Notes under the pieces: model-generated
What the model was told of the DNA's origin: nothing
Database searches by the model: none
The model's input: only the letters and a program-made list of their open reading frames with translations
Shown: one piece after another, positions 1 to 8,852 of the stretch
Numbering within the stretch: position 1 is the first letter of the stretch
Layout of the letters: each line of letters begins with the position of its first letter
Program-made: the position numbers and the translations under genes
Assembly: GCA_903871805.1 (NCBI GenBank)
Contig: CAIQIE010000123.1
Coordinates: 1-45,612, forward strand
Reading direction: 5' to 3'
From: an uncultured Planctomycetaceae bacterium
Lineage (GTDB): Bacteria > Planctomycetota > Planctomycetia > Planctomycetales > Planctomycetaceae
DNA length: 45,612 nt

Positions 1-102
1 AGTCTGTGCCGACAACGTTCGTGACGGATCGCCGCCGCTGAACAAATACAGCGACACGGCCATCACCGAAGCGCATGTGATGAGTCCGATGGCCTTGTGC
101 AA
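1..102 (-). CDS. 5' end of an exported protein (truncated by window edge)
   Basis: Only the first 34 codons are in the window. Reading on the minus strand, a strong Shine-Dalgarno (AAGGAGG, about 108-117) sits 8 bases before a TTG start at 102-100, and no stop follows before the window edge. The peptide has a short basic start (MHKAIG), a hydrophobic core (LITCASVMAVSLYLF) and a small-residue stretch ending LSAQT, which looks like a signal peptide with a possible cleavage site near Ser-Ala-Gln. The mature protein lies outside the window, so no function can be given. An internal ATG at codon 14 is the alternative start, but it would cut the signal peptide and lacks the ribosome binding site. 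Confidence 0.6.
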   Translation of the reverse strand, partial: MHKAIGLITCASVMAVSLYLFSGGDPSRTLSAQT

Positions 103-590
103 TTTAGGATCCTCCTTCAGGAATACCCGGCAGGACTTCTCCACTCCCGCCAGCGATCATCCATGATCTCCGAACCGGTCGATTCCGGTCCGGATCCATG
201 ACTCAAATATGTTGACTCGATCCGGGTTGCGAAATCCGTTTTCGCTTCCACGTTTTTGACCGATCCGAGCCGTACAGTTTCCCCGAGCCACGCAGGTTCA
301 TTACGCGATTTCGGGACGATTGATGGGGGTTGATACCTGTGAAAATCAGGAACGGTCAAGACATTGCGTGACGGATGATCTACCAATTTTTTTGTGATTT
401 CCGGTTTGCCCCCTGACTCCGGCACACGCTGCCGAAGCTCGGTAATTCACCGCACCAACAGCCGAAATCAGGGTCCGGGGACTCGCAGAAAACGCATGTT
501 CATACCCAGTCGGGTAGTGATTTCACAGAGGGTCCAGGCACATTCCTGAGCGAATTGCGGCCCGTACTGTCAGCTACCGCACGATCGAAT

Positions 591-632
591 AAAAAATCGG
601 GGACCTGCTCTTGATCAGGGCGTGAATTCCCC
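591..632 (-). terminator. Possible Rho-independent terminator
   Basis: On the minus strand a GGGGA/TCCCC outer stem with an inner CCTG/CAGG stem is followed by GATTTTTTATT. The outer stem is interrupted by an 8-base bulge, so the call is weak. The nearest upstream minus-strand gene (985-1146) already has a better terminator at 905-944, so either it is a second terminator or an unseen transcript ends here. Confidence 0.35.
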
Positions 633-904
633 AATTCTGCAGTCACTGGCAAGATGCTTTAGCCACGCGCGAAGGTGCCCTGGAAGCAAGGGAAAAACAC
701 TGCCGGGAGTCGCTGGGTTTTGTCAGGCGCTGTTGTCAGGACTGTCGAGAAAAAGCGGCCACACTGATCATGTGACGGGGGGGGCGCGGAAGTCTTTACT
801 CACCAGAACAGGCTGAGCAGTGTCCTGCGCACGACAATCTAAAGCGGCCGCACGGGCATTTCGCGATGGGGCGAAGCTGCGGAGGCGGGAAGGGTACCCA
901 AACG

Positions 905-944
905 AAAAGGAACTGGCTTCCGCCAGTTCCCTGTGTATTTTTTT
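905..944. terminator. Bidirectional Rho-independent terminator
   Basis: A perfect 9-bp inverted repeat (GGAACTGGC at 909-917, GCCAGTTCC at 922-930) closes a 4-base loop. Seven T's lie on the plus side (938-944) and TTTT directly follows the stem on the minus side. It sits 55 bases downstream of the stop of the small minus-strand gene at 985-1146 and most likely ends that transcript. Confidence 0.7.
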
Positions 945-984
945 CACGCGATAACGCGTGGATCGTGCCGTCGAGTAGTTGGGC

Positions 985-1146
985 CTATGCGAACTCAACG
1001 AATGGGCTCATTCTGCGAGCCTTTGCCAAAATCTCTGCCTTCTCGCCTTCATTTCGCGATGCAGCGTATCGCTCGCGTAGCTTTGTCAGGCCAACTCTAC
1101 GTTTGCGGCGGCGAGCAATCTCTCGTTGTCTTTCTGTACGTCCCAT
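985..1146 (-). CDS. DUF6800-like small basic protein
   Basis: This 53-residue protein begins MGRTERQREIARRRKRR and ends ARRMSPFVEFA. From memory of the family, a basic MGRTERQREIARRR start and an SPFVxF end are the hallmarks of the small planctomycete proteins called DUF6800; function is unknown. The first 30 residues are very rich in Arg/Lys and the middle (residues 31-45) is probably helical, so nucleic-acid or ribosome binding is possible, but that is inference. The gene has its own apparent promoter (1198-1225) and terminator (905-944), so it looks monocistronic. The Shine-Dalgarno is weak (AAAGG about 13 bases upstream). It is too short for most gene finders but the family resemblance is strong. 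Confidence 0.8.
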   Translation of the reverse strand: MGRTERQREIARRRKRRVGLTKLRERYAASRNEGEKAEILAKARRMSPFVEFA

Positions 1147-1458
1147 CGAAGCAAAAAACCTTTGTTAACGGAAGAAATGCCGGTTTCGATATCGCGTAGG
1201 ATACAGCACGGCGTCCTGATGTCAATCCGAGAGGAAAAAAGTCAGGCTTTTCGGGGCGATCTTACAGCCGCACACGTTCGTAGACGACATCTTTCAAGGG
1301 AATAGTTCAAAGAAAAGCTGTGTTTTCAACAGAAATCGGAGCTTTTTCTCTGCAATGTTCCTGTTCGGAAAAACAGTGGCTTCCCGGGGAATCCGCTTGG
1401 ATTTTCGGTCAGGACGGCAAGGCAAACAGCGCAAAATTTGCGGTCTGTCAGGAATTTT
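1147..1458. other. Intergenic region, 0.3 kb
   Basis: It separates the small DUF6800-like gene from the 3' end of the aldolase gene. Apart from the promoter at 1198-1225 nothing is recognisable. Confidence 0.4.
1198..1225 (-). promoter_or_regulatory. Sigma-70-like promoter of the DUF6800-like gene
   Basis: On the minus strand TTGACA (1225-1220, perfect -35) and TATCCT (1203-1198, 4 of 6 for the -10) are separated by 16 bases. The predicted transcription start near 1191 gives a leader of about 45 bases before the ATG at 1146. Confidence 0.5.
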
Positions 1459-2241
1459 TTAACGAGCCGGGCTTTTGTCGTTCGCGATGGAACGACGAAG
1501 TGCCGCCAGATTCTGTGTCATTCCCTGCGCGATCGCAGACGCATCGGAACCCAGCGCAATAAAGCGAAATCCCAGAGCCTTATGTTGTTCGACAAGTTCC
1601 GGGCGAGAAAGAATGCCGGCTGTCTTGCCATGTTTCTCGCAGGCGTTGACAACGGTCTGCAGGTGCTGCAGAAACGATGGCTGAGTAAAATCACCCGGGT
1701 GTCCCATATTTACAGAAAGATCCATCGGCCCGATAAACAACACGTCAACTCCTGGAACTGCCGCCATCTCTTCGGCGTGCGAAACGGCATCCGGCGTTTC
1801 AATCTGGACTACAACCAGCGATTTCTCGTTGGCTTCCGCCAGATACTTCTGCCAGTGGCGTCCGTAATCCGTCGCGCGAATCACCTGGGCGACACCGCGC
1901 ACGCCTGTCGGCGGATACTTCATGAGACTCACCGCCCGTGCTGCTTCCTGAGCATTCGCCACATAGGGAAACATCACCCCCGCAGCTCCACTGTCCATGA
2001 CAAACTTGACGTCGTCAGCGTTCAGCGATCGCACACGAACAACAGGAGCGGCCGCGGTTCCCTGAACGGCAAGCAGCTGAGGACGCAGATCAGCCCATGA
2101 TCCCGAGCCATGTTCGATATCCAGCAAGACCCAGTCAAACCCCAGTCCCGCCGCAATCTCCACCGCGGCCGAAGATCCCAGGTTCAGAAAAGTTCCCGCC
2201 ATGACCTCGCTGACAAGACGGCCTCTATCAATCCACTGCAT
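1459..2241 (-). CDS. HpcH/HpaI-family aldolase (2-keto-3-deoxy sugar-acid aldolase type)
   Basis: A 260-residue class II, metal-dependent aldolase of the HpcH/HpaI/citrate-lyase family, which cleaves 2-keto-3-deoxy acids to pyruvate and an aldehyde. Family hallmarks seen in order: GFDWVLLDIEHG (His base region), VVRVRS (substrate Arg), GAAGVMFPYV, YPPTGVRG, VVQIET (metal-binding Glu) and GVDVLFIGPMDLS (metal-binding Asp). The start chosen (MQWIDRGRL) has AGGAAAG about 9 bases upstream; an in-frame GTG 12 codons earlier has no ribosome binding site. It is transcribed away from the DUF1501 gene. The IlvD/Edd-family dehydratase at 4077-5771 could produce its substrate in a non-phosphorylative sugar-acid route, but the exact substrate cannot be read from sequence. 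Confidence 0.88.
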   Translation of the reverse strand: MQWIDRGRLVSEVMAGTFLNLGSSAAVEIAAGLGFDWVLLDIEHGSGSWADLRPQLLAVQGTAAAPVVRVRSLNADDVKFVMDSGAAGVMFPYVANAQEAARAVSLMKYPPTGVRGVAQVIRATDYGRHWQKYLAEANEKSLVVVQIETPDAVSHAEEMAAVPGVDVLFIGPMDLSVNMGHPGDFTQPSFLQHLQTVVNACEKHGKTAGILSRPELVEQHKALGFRFIALGSDASAIAQGMTQNLAALRRSIANDKSPAR

Positions 2242-2602
2242 GTTTGACTTTCCTGCTGTTTTGCTGCCGGCTTTCACCGCTTTTCAGTGAAAGTCTGCAG
2301 CAGGATTTATGAAAACACTATTCTTACTGCACCTTCAGACGGCGGCGGATAACAGTCAACCTTGTGGAATTAAATCGCCATGTCTGCAGTGCTACAGGAA
2401 GCCCCAGCCTGCATCACAGGTTGACTCCTGTTATCAGAGATGTCGTTCGTCCCGGAGAAAATCTACGGATTTCCCCCCGACCGAAACGCGCGGTATATCA
2501 AATCGCCGGATTCGCTTCTATCATGGCTCGCGTGACTTTGTGTTTAGCACAGGCCCGCTTGCGGATGTGATTAGTCCTCTCAGACACTCCTGAGTCTTCA
2601 AA
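2242..2602. other. Divergent intergenic region, 0.36 kb
   Basis: It lies between the aldolase (minus) and the DUF1501 gene (plus) and should hold both promoters. No clear -35/-10 pair or operator palindrome was seen. Confidence 0.4.
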
Positions 2603-3913
2603 ATGACCGTGTCACTGAATCGTCGAAGTCTACTGCAGATCTCCGCCACCGGACTTGCCGCGGCTCAGAAAGCAGCGACAGCAGAATCTGAGCAGGCTAC
2701 TGCCCGCGCTCCAGTTCGAGGCAGTGCAAAATCCTGCATTTTTATCTGGCTTGGTGGCGGCGCGTCGCAGATCGATATGTGGGACCCCAAGGTTCAGGGA
2801 GACCCAAAACAGGGGCATAAAAAGCCAGGATCAGCCTACGCTTCGATTCCCACTGCTATTCAGGGGGTGCAGGTTTGCCAGCATTTGAAAGCGATGGCAG
2901 ACCGACTGGACCGCGGTTGTCTGATTCGCTCAGTGAACCATGACGTGATTGACGAACACGCGGCAGCGGTGAATCGCATGCACATCGGGCGAGCCCCCAC
3001 GGGAACCACGGTTTATCCGTCCATCGGTTCCGTCGTTTCTCATGAACTTGGCCAGGATGACAGTCAGGTCCCGTCTTACGTTGTCATGGGTTATCCCAGT
3101 GCCACACGCGGACCAGGCTTCCTCGGTGCCAGGCACAATTACATTTATCTGATTGATACCGAAAGCGGGCCGGCGGGACTGCAGCGCCCCGCTGATGTGA
3201 CGCTGGATCGTCTGGTTCGCCGCCAGAAATTGATGCAGAAGGTCCGCCAGGATTATCGTCAGAAATACAGCGGCTTCCGTGCCGTGGAAGATTACGTGGA
3301 TGCCGGACTGAAAGGGGACGCTCTTGCCGGGCCCCTCTTTGCATCCGTCTTTGATCTCGCATCAGAATCACCGGACCTGCGAACAGCCTACGGTACAGAA
3401 TTCGGACAGCGCTGCCTCCTGGCTCGTCGCCTGGTAGAAAGCGGTGTGAAGTTTGTCGAAGTCGCCTTCAATCTGAACTTCATCAACGGCACCGGCTGGG
3501 ATACTCATAATGATGGACAGCTGAATCAGCATGTTCTGATTCAGGAACTTGACAAATCACTGGCTGCACTTCTGGATGACCTCGAAACACGAAAGCTTCT
3601 CGATTCCACCCTTGTCGTGGTCGCCACAGAATTTGGACGGCCCCCCGAGTTCGACGGCGGTGGTGGTCGGGGACACCAGAGTGCCGCATTCAGCGTTCCT
3701 CTGTTTGGTGGAGGCCTGAAGTATGGATCCGTGATTGGTCTCACCGACGAATTTGGTCGGAAGGTTGTTGAGGCTCCAGTGTCAGTCGCCGACCTTCACG
3801 CAACGATCTATGCGGCTCTGGGAATTGACCCCTCCAAAGAACTTTACGACGGAGATCGCCCAGTCCCGATTACGGATCATGGCACACCCATTTCCAGTCT
3901 GTTTGGCGTCTGA
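2603..3913 (+). CDS. DUF1501 family protein, Tat-type export signal
   Basis: A 436-residue member of DUF1501, an alkaline-phosphatase/sulfatase-like fold very abundant in planctomycetes and of unknown substrate. The N-terminus has a twin-arginine motif (NRRSLLQ, residues 6-12) and a weak hydrophobic stretch rich in Ala, consistent with export as a folded protein. Family landmarks are IFIWLGGGASQIDMWDPK (about 47-64), NGTGWDTHNDGQ, VVATEFGRPPEFDGGGGRGH and a C-terminal segment ending in the usual DUF1501 pattern. Length is normal for the family. Unlike most paralogues it does not sit next to a DUF1549/DUF1553 cytochrome gene. A 9-bp hairpin at 3940-3960 follows the stop. The start has no strong ribosome binding site but gives the correct Tat signal. 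Confidence 0.88.
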   Translation: MTVSLNRRSLLQISATGLAAAQKAATAESEQATARAPVRGSAKSCIFIWLGGGASQIDMWDPKVQGDPKQGHKKPGSAYASIPTAIQGVQVCQHLKAMADRLDRGCLIRSVNHDVIDEHAAAVNRMHIGRAPTGTTVYPSIGSVVSHELGQDDSQVPSYVVMGYPSATRGPGFLGARHNYIYLIDTESGPAGLQRPADVTLDRLVRRQKLMQKVRQDYRQKYSGFRAVEDYVDAGLKGDALAGPLFASVFDLASESPDLRTAYGTEFGQRCLLARRLVESGVKFVEVAFNLNFINGTGWDTHNDGQLNQHVLIQELDKSLAALLDDLETRKLLDSTLVVVATEFGRPPEFDGGGGRGHQSAAFSVPLFGGGLKYGSVIGLTDEFGRKVVEAPVSVADLHATIYAALGIDPSKELYDGDRPVPITDHGTPISSLFGV

Positions 3914-3939
3914 GTCCAGACCCCACAGAATATTTCTGA

Positions 3940-3960
3940 GTTGGCCCGTACCGGGCCAAC
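3940..3960. terminator. Perfect hairpin between convergent genes
   Basis: GTTGGCCCG and CGGGCCAAC form a 9-bp stem with a 3-base loop, 27 bases after the DUF1501 stop and in the gap to the convergent dehydratase gene. It lacks a T-run on either strand, so it may end or protect transcripts without being a classical terminator. Confidence 0.45.
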
Positions 3961-4076
3961 TATCCCACTTTGGATGCCGCCGGTGTGAAGCAGCCATCCG
4001 AACTATTGACTGCGCCGCATGACGCCACGGCAGCCGGCTTTTCTGCACAGCTGCCGTGCTCTGTTCTGATCAAACT

Positions 4077-5771
4077 TCAGATCTGAGACCGACATTCCGG
4101 ATACATGGCAAGGCTGACACAGCCGTGGCTGGCCTGAGCGGTAGTGGCAGACCAGTCTGCCAGATAACCGCGACGTACCTCGGTGCCAGACCGTGGTTTC
4201 AACTGTGAACGCCTTGCCGAAATTTCTTCAGCTGTGATGTCCACGTGAATGCTGCCGTTGAGCAGGTCAAAGGAGATCAGGTCCCCGTCGTTGACACAGG
4301 CGATCGGACCGCCAACGATGGCTTCGGGCGCACAGTGGACCCCGATGGCTCCGTGGGAGACTCCTGATACACGGGCATCGGAAATGAAGGCGATTTTTCC
4401 GTCCAGTTCCGGCACCGCCAGTGCGGCAGTCGCGATCAGAACCTCGGGCATACCACTGGCGACTGGGCCCATGTATCGCAGGACAATCACGCTTCCCGGA
4501 ACGATCTTCCGCTGCTCGACCGCTTTCACGATATCGCGGGGGTCGTCAAAGCAGACCGCTTTACCCTGAAACACCGGGTTCTTCATACTGGACACCTTGA
4601 AGACAATGCCTTCCGGAGCGAGGTTTCCAAAGCACACCTGCATGTCAGCGAAAGGCTTGTAGCAGTTCTCAGGTGAAACAATCAGGTCCTGACCGGCGGG
4701 AGGTTTTGGAACATCCTGCAGATTTTCCGCCATTGTTTTCCCGGTTACGGTGAGGCAGGATCCGTCCAGCAACCCGCAGTCCAGCAGATGCTTCAGCAGG
4801 ATCGGCGTGCCCCCGATTTTATGAAGGTCGACCATTGTGCGAGGCCCGCGAGGAGCAAAGCTGCAAAGCACCGGAGTTTCACGGAAGATCTTCTGCAGGT
4901 CCTTTAAGCTGAACTCCACACCAGCCTCTCGAGCCAGCGCCAGAATGTGAAGCACACCGTTGGTGGATCCACCTGCAGCAGCAATGGTCACGGCTGCGTT
5001 TCGGAATGCCGCTCTGGTCAGAATATCCCGTGGGCGAATGTTGTGCTGCAGCAGGTTAACCATGGCCGTTCCCACCCGGCGACATTCCGCAGTCTTTTCC
5101 GGATCAACAGCCGGAATAGAGCTGCTGGCAGGAAGCATCAATCCGATGGCTTCCATAGCCAGCCCCCAGGTGTTGAACGAGGCCGCAATACCGCAGCCAC
5201 CAGGGCCCGGACATGCCCTGCGAATAATCTCTTCCGATTCTTCCTGCGTCATTGCGCCCACAGATGCTGCAGCCTGCGAATCGTAGACATCCAGAATGGT
5301 GATGTCCTTGCCCTTGTAACATCCGGGCAGAATGCTGCCACCACTGACGATCAATCCGGGATAATTCGTGCGTGCGAGGGCCATGGCAAACCCTGGACCG
5401 TTTTTGTCGCAGTTATGCAGTCCGATCAGACCGTCATAACAGTGCGCCGTGACCACGCACTCGGCGCTGTTGGCGATCAGATTTCGCGAGGGAAGACTGG
5501 CGTTGCCGCCTTCGTGTCCCTGGGAGATGTTGTCACTGACGCCTGGCGTGCCAAACGGAAATCCCAGCAGCCCTGCTTCTCGACATCCGGCCGCAATTTC
5601 CTGAGCCAACTGGTAGGCGTGCACGTTGCATGTGTTGCCATCCAGCAACGGAACACCAATCCCAATCTGAGCCTTCAGGAAGTCTTCCGAGTTCATTCCA
5701 AGTGCGTAATAAAAGGCAGTAATGCCCTTTTGCCAGCCATGTGTCAGTTTATCGCTGTTCCAGTTGAGCAT
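4077..5771 (-). CDS. IlvD/Edd family dehydratase (dihydroxy-acid or sugar-acid dehydratase)
   Basis: A 564-residue [2Fe-2S] dehydratase that removes water from a 2,3-dihydroxy acid to give a 2-keto acid. The three cluster cysteines are visible: Cys48 in GNTCN, Cys121 in HNCDKNGPG (the adjacent Lys binds Mg as a carbamate in the family) and Cys193 in GPGGCGIAASFN. Also seen are GVSDNISQGHEG, AAAGGSTNGVLHILAL and, near the C-terminus, VSGVSHGAIGVHCAPEA with the catalytic-base Ser. Length fits the family. It may be IlvD of branched-chain amino-acid synthesis or a paralogue for sugar acids. No other ilv genes are here, while an HpcH aldolase lies 1.8 kb away and a transporter is divergent, so a catabolic role is quite possible and no gene symbol is assigned. 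Confidence 0.9.
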   Translation of the reverse strand: MLNWNSDKLTHGWQKGITAFYYALGMNSEDFLKAQIGIGVPLLDGNTCNVHAYQLAQEIAAGCREAGLLGFPFGTPGVSDNISQGHEGGNASLPSRNLIANSAECVVTAHCYDGLIGLHNCDKNGPGFAMALARTNYPGLIVSGGSILPGCYKGKDITILDVYDSQAAASVGAMTQEESEEIIRRACPGPGGCGIAASFNTWGLAMEAIGLMLPASSSIPAVDPEKTAECRRVGTAMVNLLQHNIRPRDILTRAAFRNAAVTIAAAGGSTNGVLHILALAREAGVEFSLKDLQKIFRETPVLCSFAPRGPRTMVDLHKIGGTPILLKHLLDCGLLDGSCLTVTGKTMAENLQDVPKPPAGQDLIVSPENCYKPFADMQVCFGNLAPEGIVFKVSSMKNPVFQGKAVCFDDPRDIVKAVEQRKIVPGSVIVLRYMGPVASGMPEVLIATAALAVPELDGKIAFISDARVSGVSHGAIGVHCAPEAIVGGPIACVNDGDLISFDLLNGSIHVDITAEEISARRSQLKPRSGTEVRRGYLADWSATTAQASHGCVSLAMYPECRSQI

Positions 5772-6125
5772 GTGTTCCAGCCGTCAGGAAAAGAGGGATC
5801 CGAAGAGTGATTATGGAAGGACCGTGCTTGTCACACGGACCTCAGGTTGTTGCGGTCGAAGGGTATGCCAGCGCCGCGTTAAGGTCGAGCATCAGAGCCC
5901 TCCTGAAGCGAAATTTTCAACCGCCTCCGCGGCTGGAATTGGTTCTCTCCCGAATGTTTCTGACCGAGGCTGCTTTTCTGTGCACCACCCGACGGAGGCC
6001 AATAAATTCCGCTGCAGGCTGTTCTCCGGAATGACCTGCCGGTATGTTAGTAACAGGAGCAACAGGTACCGTCGCGTGCCAGCAGAAGACGAGCTGCTGC
6101 GTACGCGCCATTTGGGAGGCAAAAT
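5772..6125. other. Divergent intergenic region, 0.35 kb
   Basis: It separates the dehydratase (minus) from the Nramp-like transporter (plus) and is the likely place for shared regulation. No recognisable operator or promoter pair was identified. Confidence 0.4.
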
Positions 6126-7748
6126 ATGAGTCATGAGAATCATCCGGGCAGATCCCCTGGTGACAAAGCGGGCCAGCAGTTCAACTCCGGCATTCCCCCG
6201 TGGACAATTGGAGAGCTGCCACAGGCAAAACCTCTGGGCCTTAAGAATCTTGCGGGCCTGATCGGTCCCGGAATCGTCATGTGCGGGATCCAGATCGGTG
6301 GCGGCGAATGGCTGATGGGACCTGTCGTTACCGCAAAGTACGGTGGAAATCTGATGTGGATCGCGACGATCGCCATCATTACGCAGGCCTTCTACAACAT
6401 CGAGTGCGGTCGTTACGCACTGTACTGCGGCGAACCGGTGTTCACAGGGTTCATGCGAACTTTCCCTGGACCTCGATTCTGGATGGCAGTGACCGCCTTT
6501 CTTTGCCTCGCCTTTCTGATCCCCGGACTCTCCACAAATGCGGCTGTCCTTCTGGCCACGGTCTGGCTGGATCGCCCCCCCGGGCCCGAGGATTCAATGC
6601 TGGTCAATGGCATTGCGTATGCCTGCCTCGGATGTGTCGTGCTACCCGTTCTGATCGGCGGCAAGGTCTTCAATATGCTGCAGTTAATCATGACTGCCAA
6701 GGTCTTTATCGTCCTCGGCTTCTGCCTGTTGATGGGTGTGTGTTTCGTAGGGGCAGAGGGGTGGGGGAAAGTTTTCGGCGGCTTCCTGAAATTTGGTAAC
6801 GTTCCTGTTCAGCTTCCGGACGGTAAAGAGGGAATCGGGAACATCTTCGATTCTCTGCTTTCCACCGGAGCACTGCCTGCCATTTCGCTGACCCATATCG
6901 CTACACTCGGTGCCTTCGCCGGATACGCGGGTGGGGGTGGTCTGAGCAATTCCTCCTACGGAAACTTCGTAAGAGACAAAGGCTGGGGAATGGGCAGCCA
7001 GGTTGGCGCCATCGCCAGTGCCGTCGGGGGACACCACATTACGCTGAGCCATACGGGAAAAGTGTTTCCGATCACTCCTGAGTCCCTGAAACGCTGGAAT
7101 GGCTGGTGGAAATACATTCTCTCCGATCAGTGCATCGTCTGGGTTCCCGGTTGTTTCATGGGCATGGCTCTGCCTGCTCTAATGTCAATCGAATTCGCAA
7201 AGAACTCGCCAATGTACGGCAAGGAACTTCCGTACTCACAACCGCTGATTGCGGCGGACGGAGTCCTGCATACCGCAAGCCTTGGCTCATGGGCCCCAAT
7301 TCTCTGGGGGGTGTCCATCTTCACCGGACTGGTCGTCTTCCTTCCCAGTCAGATGGCAATTGTTGATGACGTCGCACGCCGTTGGACAGATATCCTCTGG
7401 AGTGGAAGTCGACGGGTGCGAAATCAACTGAAGGACAACCAGGCGAGGGGTGTCTACTACACGATTCTGTTCGCGTACGTCATCTGGACGTTCATTACCG
7501 CATCCATCTTTCTGAGGTGGCCGGATGCGCCGAAAGTGATGGTAACGGTGATCGCCAACTTCAATAACCTCGCCCTGGCGATCACCTCGTTCCATATCCT
7601 CAGGATCAACTGCACGCTGCTTCCCGAACCCTTGCGGCCGCGCTGGTATTCACAAGTCGGGATTGCCTGCTGCGGTCTGTTCTATTCCGGACTGACAATC
7701 CTGATCGGCTGGTCCACCATCCTGCCAATGCTGAAGGCGGCCTTCTGA
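6126..7748 (+). CDS. Nramp-related membrane transporter
   Basis: A 540-residue inner-membrane protein with about 11 hydrophobic segments and the general pattern of the Nramp (natural-resistance-associated macrophage protein) family. After a soluble, polar N-terminus of about 40 residues, the first membrane helix reads GLIGPGIVMCGIQIGGGEW, where canonical metal transporters have a DPGN metal-binding motif. The Asp and Asn are missing, so a Mn/Fe substrate is doubtful. Divergent Nramp-like transporters like this are common in planctomycetes; a different small substrate is possible. The ATG has a good ribosome binding site (GGGAGG, 6 bases upstream). It is divergent from the dehydratase gene, which may hint at a shared substrate pathway. 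Confidence 0.8.
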   Translation: MSHENHPGRSPGDKAGQQFNSGIPPWTIGELPQAKPLGLKNLAGLIGPGIVMCGIQIGGGEWLMGPVVTAKYGGNLMWIATIAIITQAFYNIECGRYALYCGEPVFTGFMRTFPGPRFWMAVTAFLCLAFLIPGLSTNAAVLLATVWLDRPPGPEDSMLVNGIAYACLGCVVLPVLIGGKVFNMLQLIMTAKVFIVLGFCLLMGVCFVGAEGWGKVFGGFLKFGNVPVQLPDGKEGIGNIFDSLLSTGALPAISLTHIATLGAFAGYAGGGGLSNSSYGNFVRDKGWGMGSQVGAIASAVGGHHITLSHTGKVFPITPESLKRWNGWWKYILSDQCIVWVPGCFMGMALPALMSIEFAKNSPMYGKELPYSQPLIAADGVLHTASLGSWAPILWGVSIFTGLVVFLPSQMAIVDDVARRWTDILWSGSRRVRNQLKDNQARGVYYTILFAYVIWTFITASIFLRWPDAPKVMVTVIANFNNLALAITSFHILRINCTLLPEPLRPRWYSQVGIACCGLFYSGLTILIGWSTILPMLKAAF

Positions 7749-7779
7749 GAAAATTTCAAGCCATGGGGCCACCCTGAAT

Positions 7780-7796
7780 GTTGGGCGTGCCCCAAC
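7780..7796. other. Small hairpin between convergent genes
   Basis: GTTGGG and CCCAAC form a 6-bp stem with a 5-base loop in the 88-base gap between the transporter and purC stops. There is no T-run, so its role as a terminator is only possible. Confidence 0.25.
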
Positions 7797-7836
7797 CTGC
7801 CCGCTGCCCTGGGGGGCACCGTTTTGCGTCCGCTGA

Positions 7837-8727
7837 TCAGAAAGGCAGCCCGGTAATCCGTTCCCAGGCCTCGATGTATCGCGCAGAAGTCTTTTGGACA
7901 ACGTCGTCCGGAAGCGTCGGTGGAGGACTGTTTTTATCCCAGCCCGAGGTCTCCAGCCAGTCACGAACAAACTGTTTATCAAATGACGCCTGACCACGAC
8001 CAGGTTGCCATGCGTCCGCCGGCCAGAACCGCGAACTGTCCGGTGTCATCACTTCGTCAATCAGAATGACTTTGCCATCCAGAAGGCCAAATTCAAACTT
8101 TGTGTCTGCAATGATGATGCCGCGGGAGGCAGCGTGTTCGCACCCTTTCGCGTAGATTTTCAGTGTCAGTTCCCGCAGTTCTTCTGCCAGACTTTTGCCA
8201 ATCAGTTCGACTGTCCGCTCGAAGGAAATATTTTCGTCGTGCCCAGTCTCCGCCTTTGTGGCGGGGGTAAACACAGGCTCTGGCAGCCGGCTGCTTTCCT
8301 GAAGTCCTGCCGGCAGCCGGATTCCACACACCGTGCCCGACTGCTGATATTCCTTCCAGCCGGATCCCGAGAGATACCCGCGCGCAACACACTCGATCGG
8401 AATCACATTGGTCTTTTTCACGACCATGGTTCGGGACCGCAGTGCCTGAGTGTCTGTTCCCATCGGAAGCCGGACGCTGCCCGGATCGTCGCTCAACAAA
8501 TGATTCTCGACGCCCAGGCGGTCAAACCAGAACCGACTGAGTCGTGTCAGAACCTCTCCCTTACGTGGGATTCCGTTGGGAAGCACGTAATCGAAGGCGC
8601 TGATCCGGTCTGTTGCGATAAACAGCAACACTTCGCCAAGATCATAGACGTCCCGAACTTTTCCGCGTCGTGGCGTCAGCCCCGGGATTTCACTTTGCAG
8701 CATGACCATGGTTCCACCAGATTCCAT
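7837..8727 (-). CDS. purC: Phosphoribosylaminoimidazole-succinocarboxamide synthase (SAICAR synthetase)
   Basis: A 296-residue PurC, which joins CAIR and aspartate using ATP in de novo purine synthesis in the cytoplasm. The ATP-binding start [11 protein letters not shown], the segment [44 protein letters not shown] and [14 protein letters not shown] are the family's usual blocks. Length is close to the longer, yeast Ade1-like form (about 300 residues) rather than the 240-residue E. coli form. The start is uncertain: ATG 8727 is the longest, while ATG 8709 and 8703 are closer to the conserved region. It lies 125 bases downstream of the dioxygenase-like gene on the same strand; no other pur genes are in the window. 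Confidence 0.93.
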   Translation of the reverse strand: MESGGTMVMLQSEIPGLTPRRGKVRDVYDLGEVLLFIATDRISAFDYVLPNGIPRKGEVLTRLSRFWFDRLGVENHLLSDDPGSVRLPMGTDTQALRSRTMVVKKTNVIPIECVARGYLSGSGWKEYQQSGTVCGIRLPAGLQESSRLPEPVFTPATKAETGHDENISFERTVELIGKSLAEELRELTLKIYAKGCEHAASRGIIIADTKFEFGLLDGKVILIDEVMTPDSSRFWPADAWQPGRGQASFDKQFVRDWLETSGWDKNSPPPTLPDDVVQKTSARYIEAWERITGLPF

Positions 8728-8852
8728 TCTATAACCGCGCGAACGCTGATCGACAGCCTCTGACGCTTCTGCCCGCAGTCGGCTTGAAAAATAATTCGCC
8801 GTTGATCATGAAGCCTGCCGATATGTGCGACCCTGAAAACAACCACCGCGCA

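Larger units (their letters stand above)
103..984. other. Intergenic region, 0.9 kb
   Basis: No convincing gene is visible. It holds two hairpin-plus-T-run structures (591-632 and 905-944), listed separately. A 102-codon frame on the minus strand (117-425, GTG start) has no recognisable family or ribosome binding site and was not called. Confidence 0.5.

Noticed and set aside
117..425. 102-codon frame on the minus strand just upstream of the truncated gene
   Set aside because: GTG start without a ribosome binding site, no recognisable domain; its stop merely overlaps the Shine-Dalgarno of the next gene.
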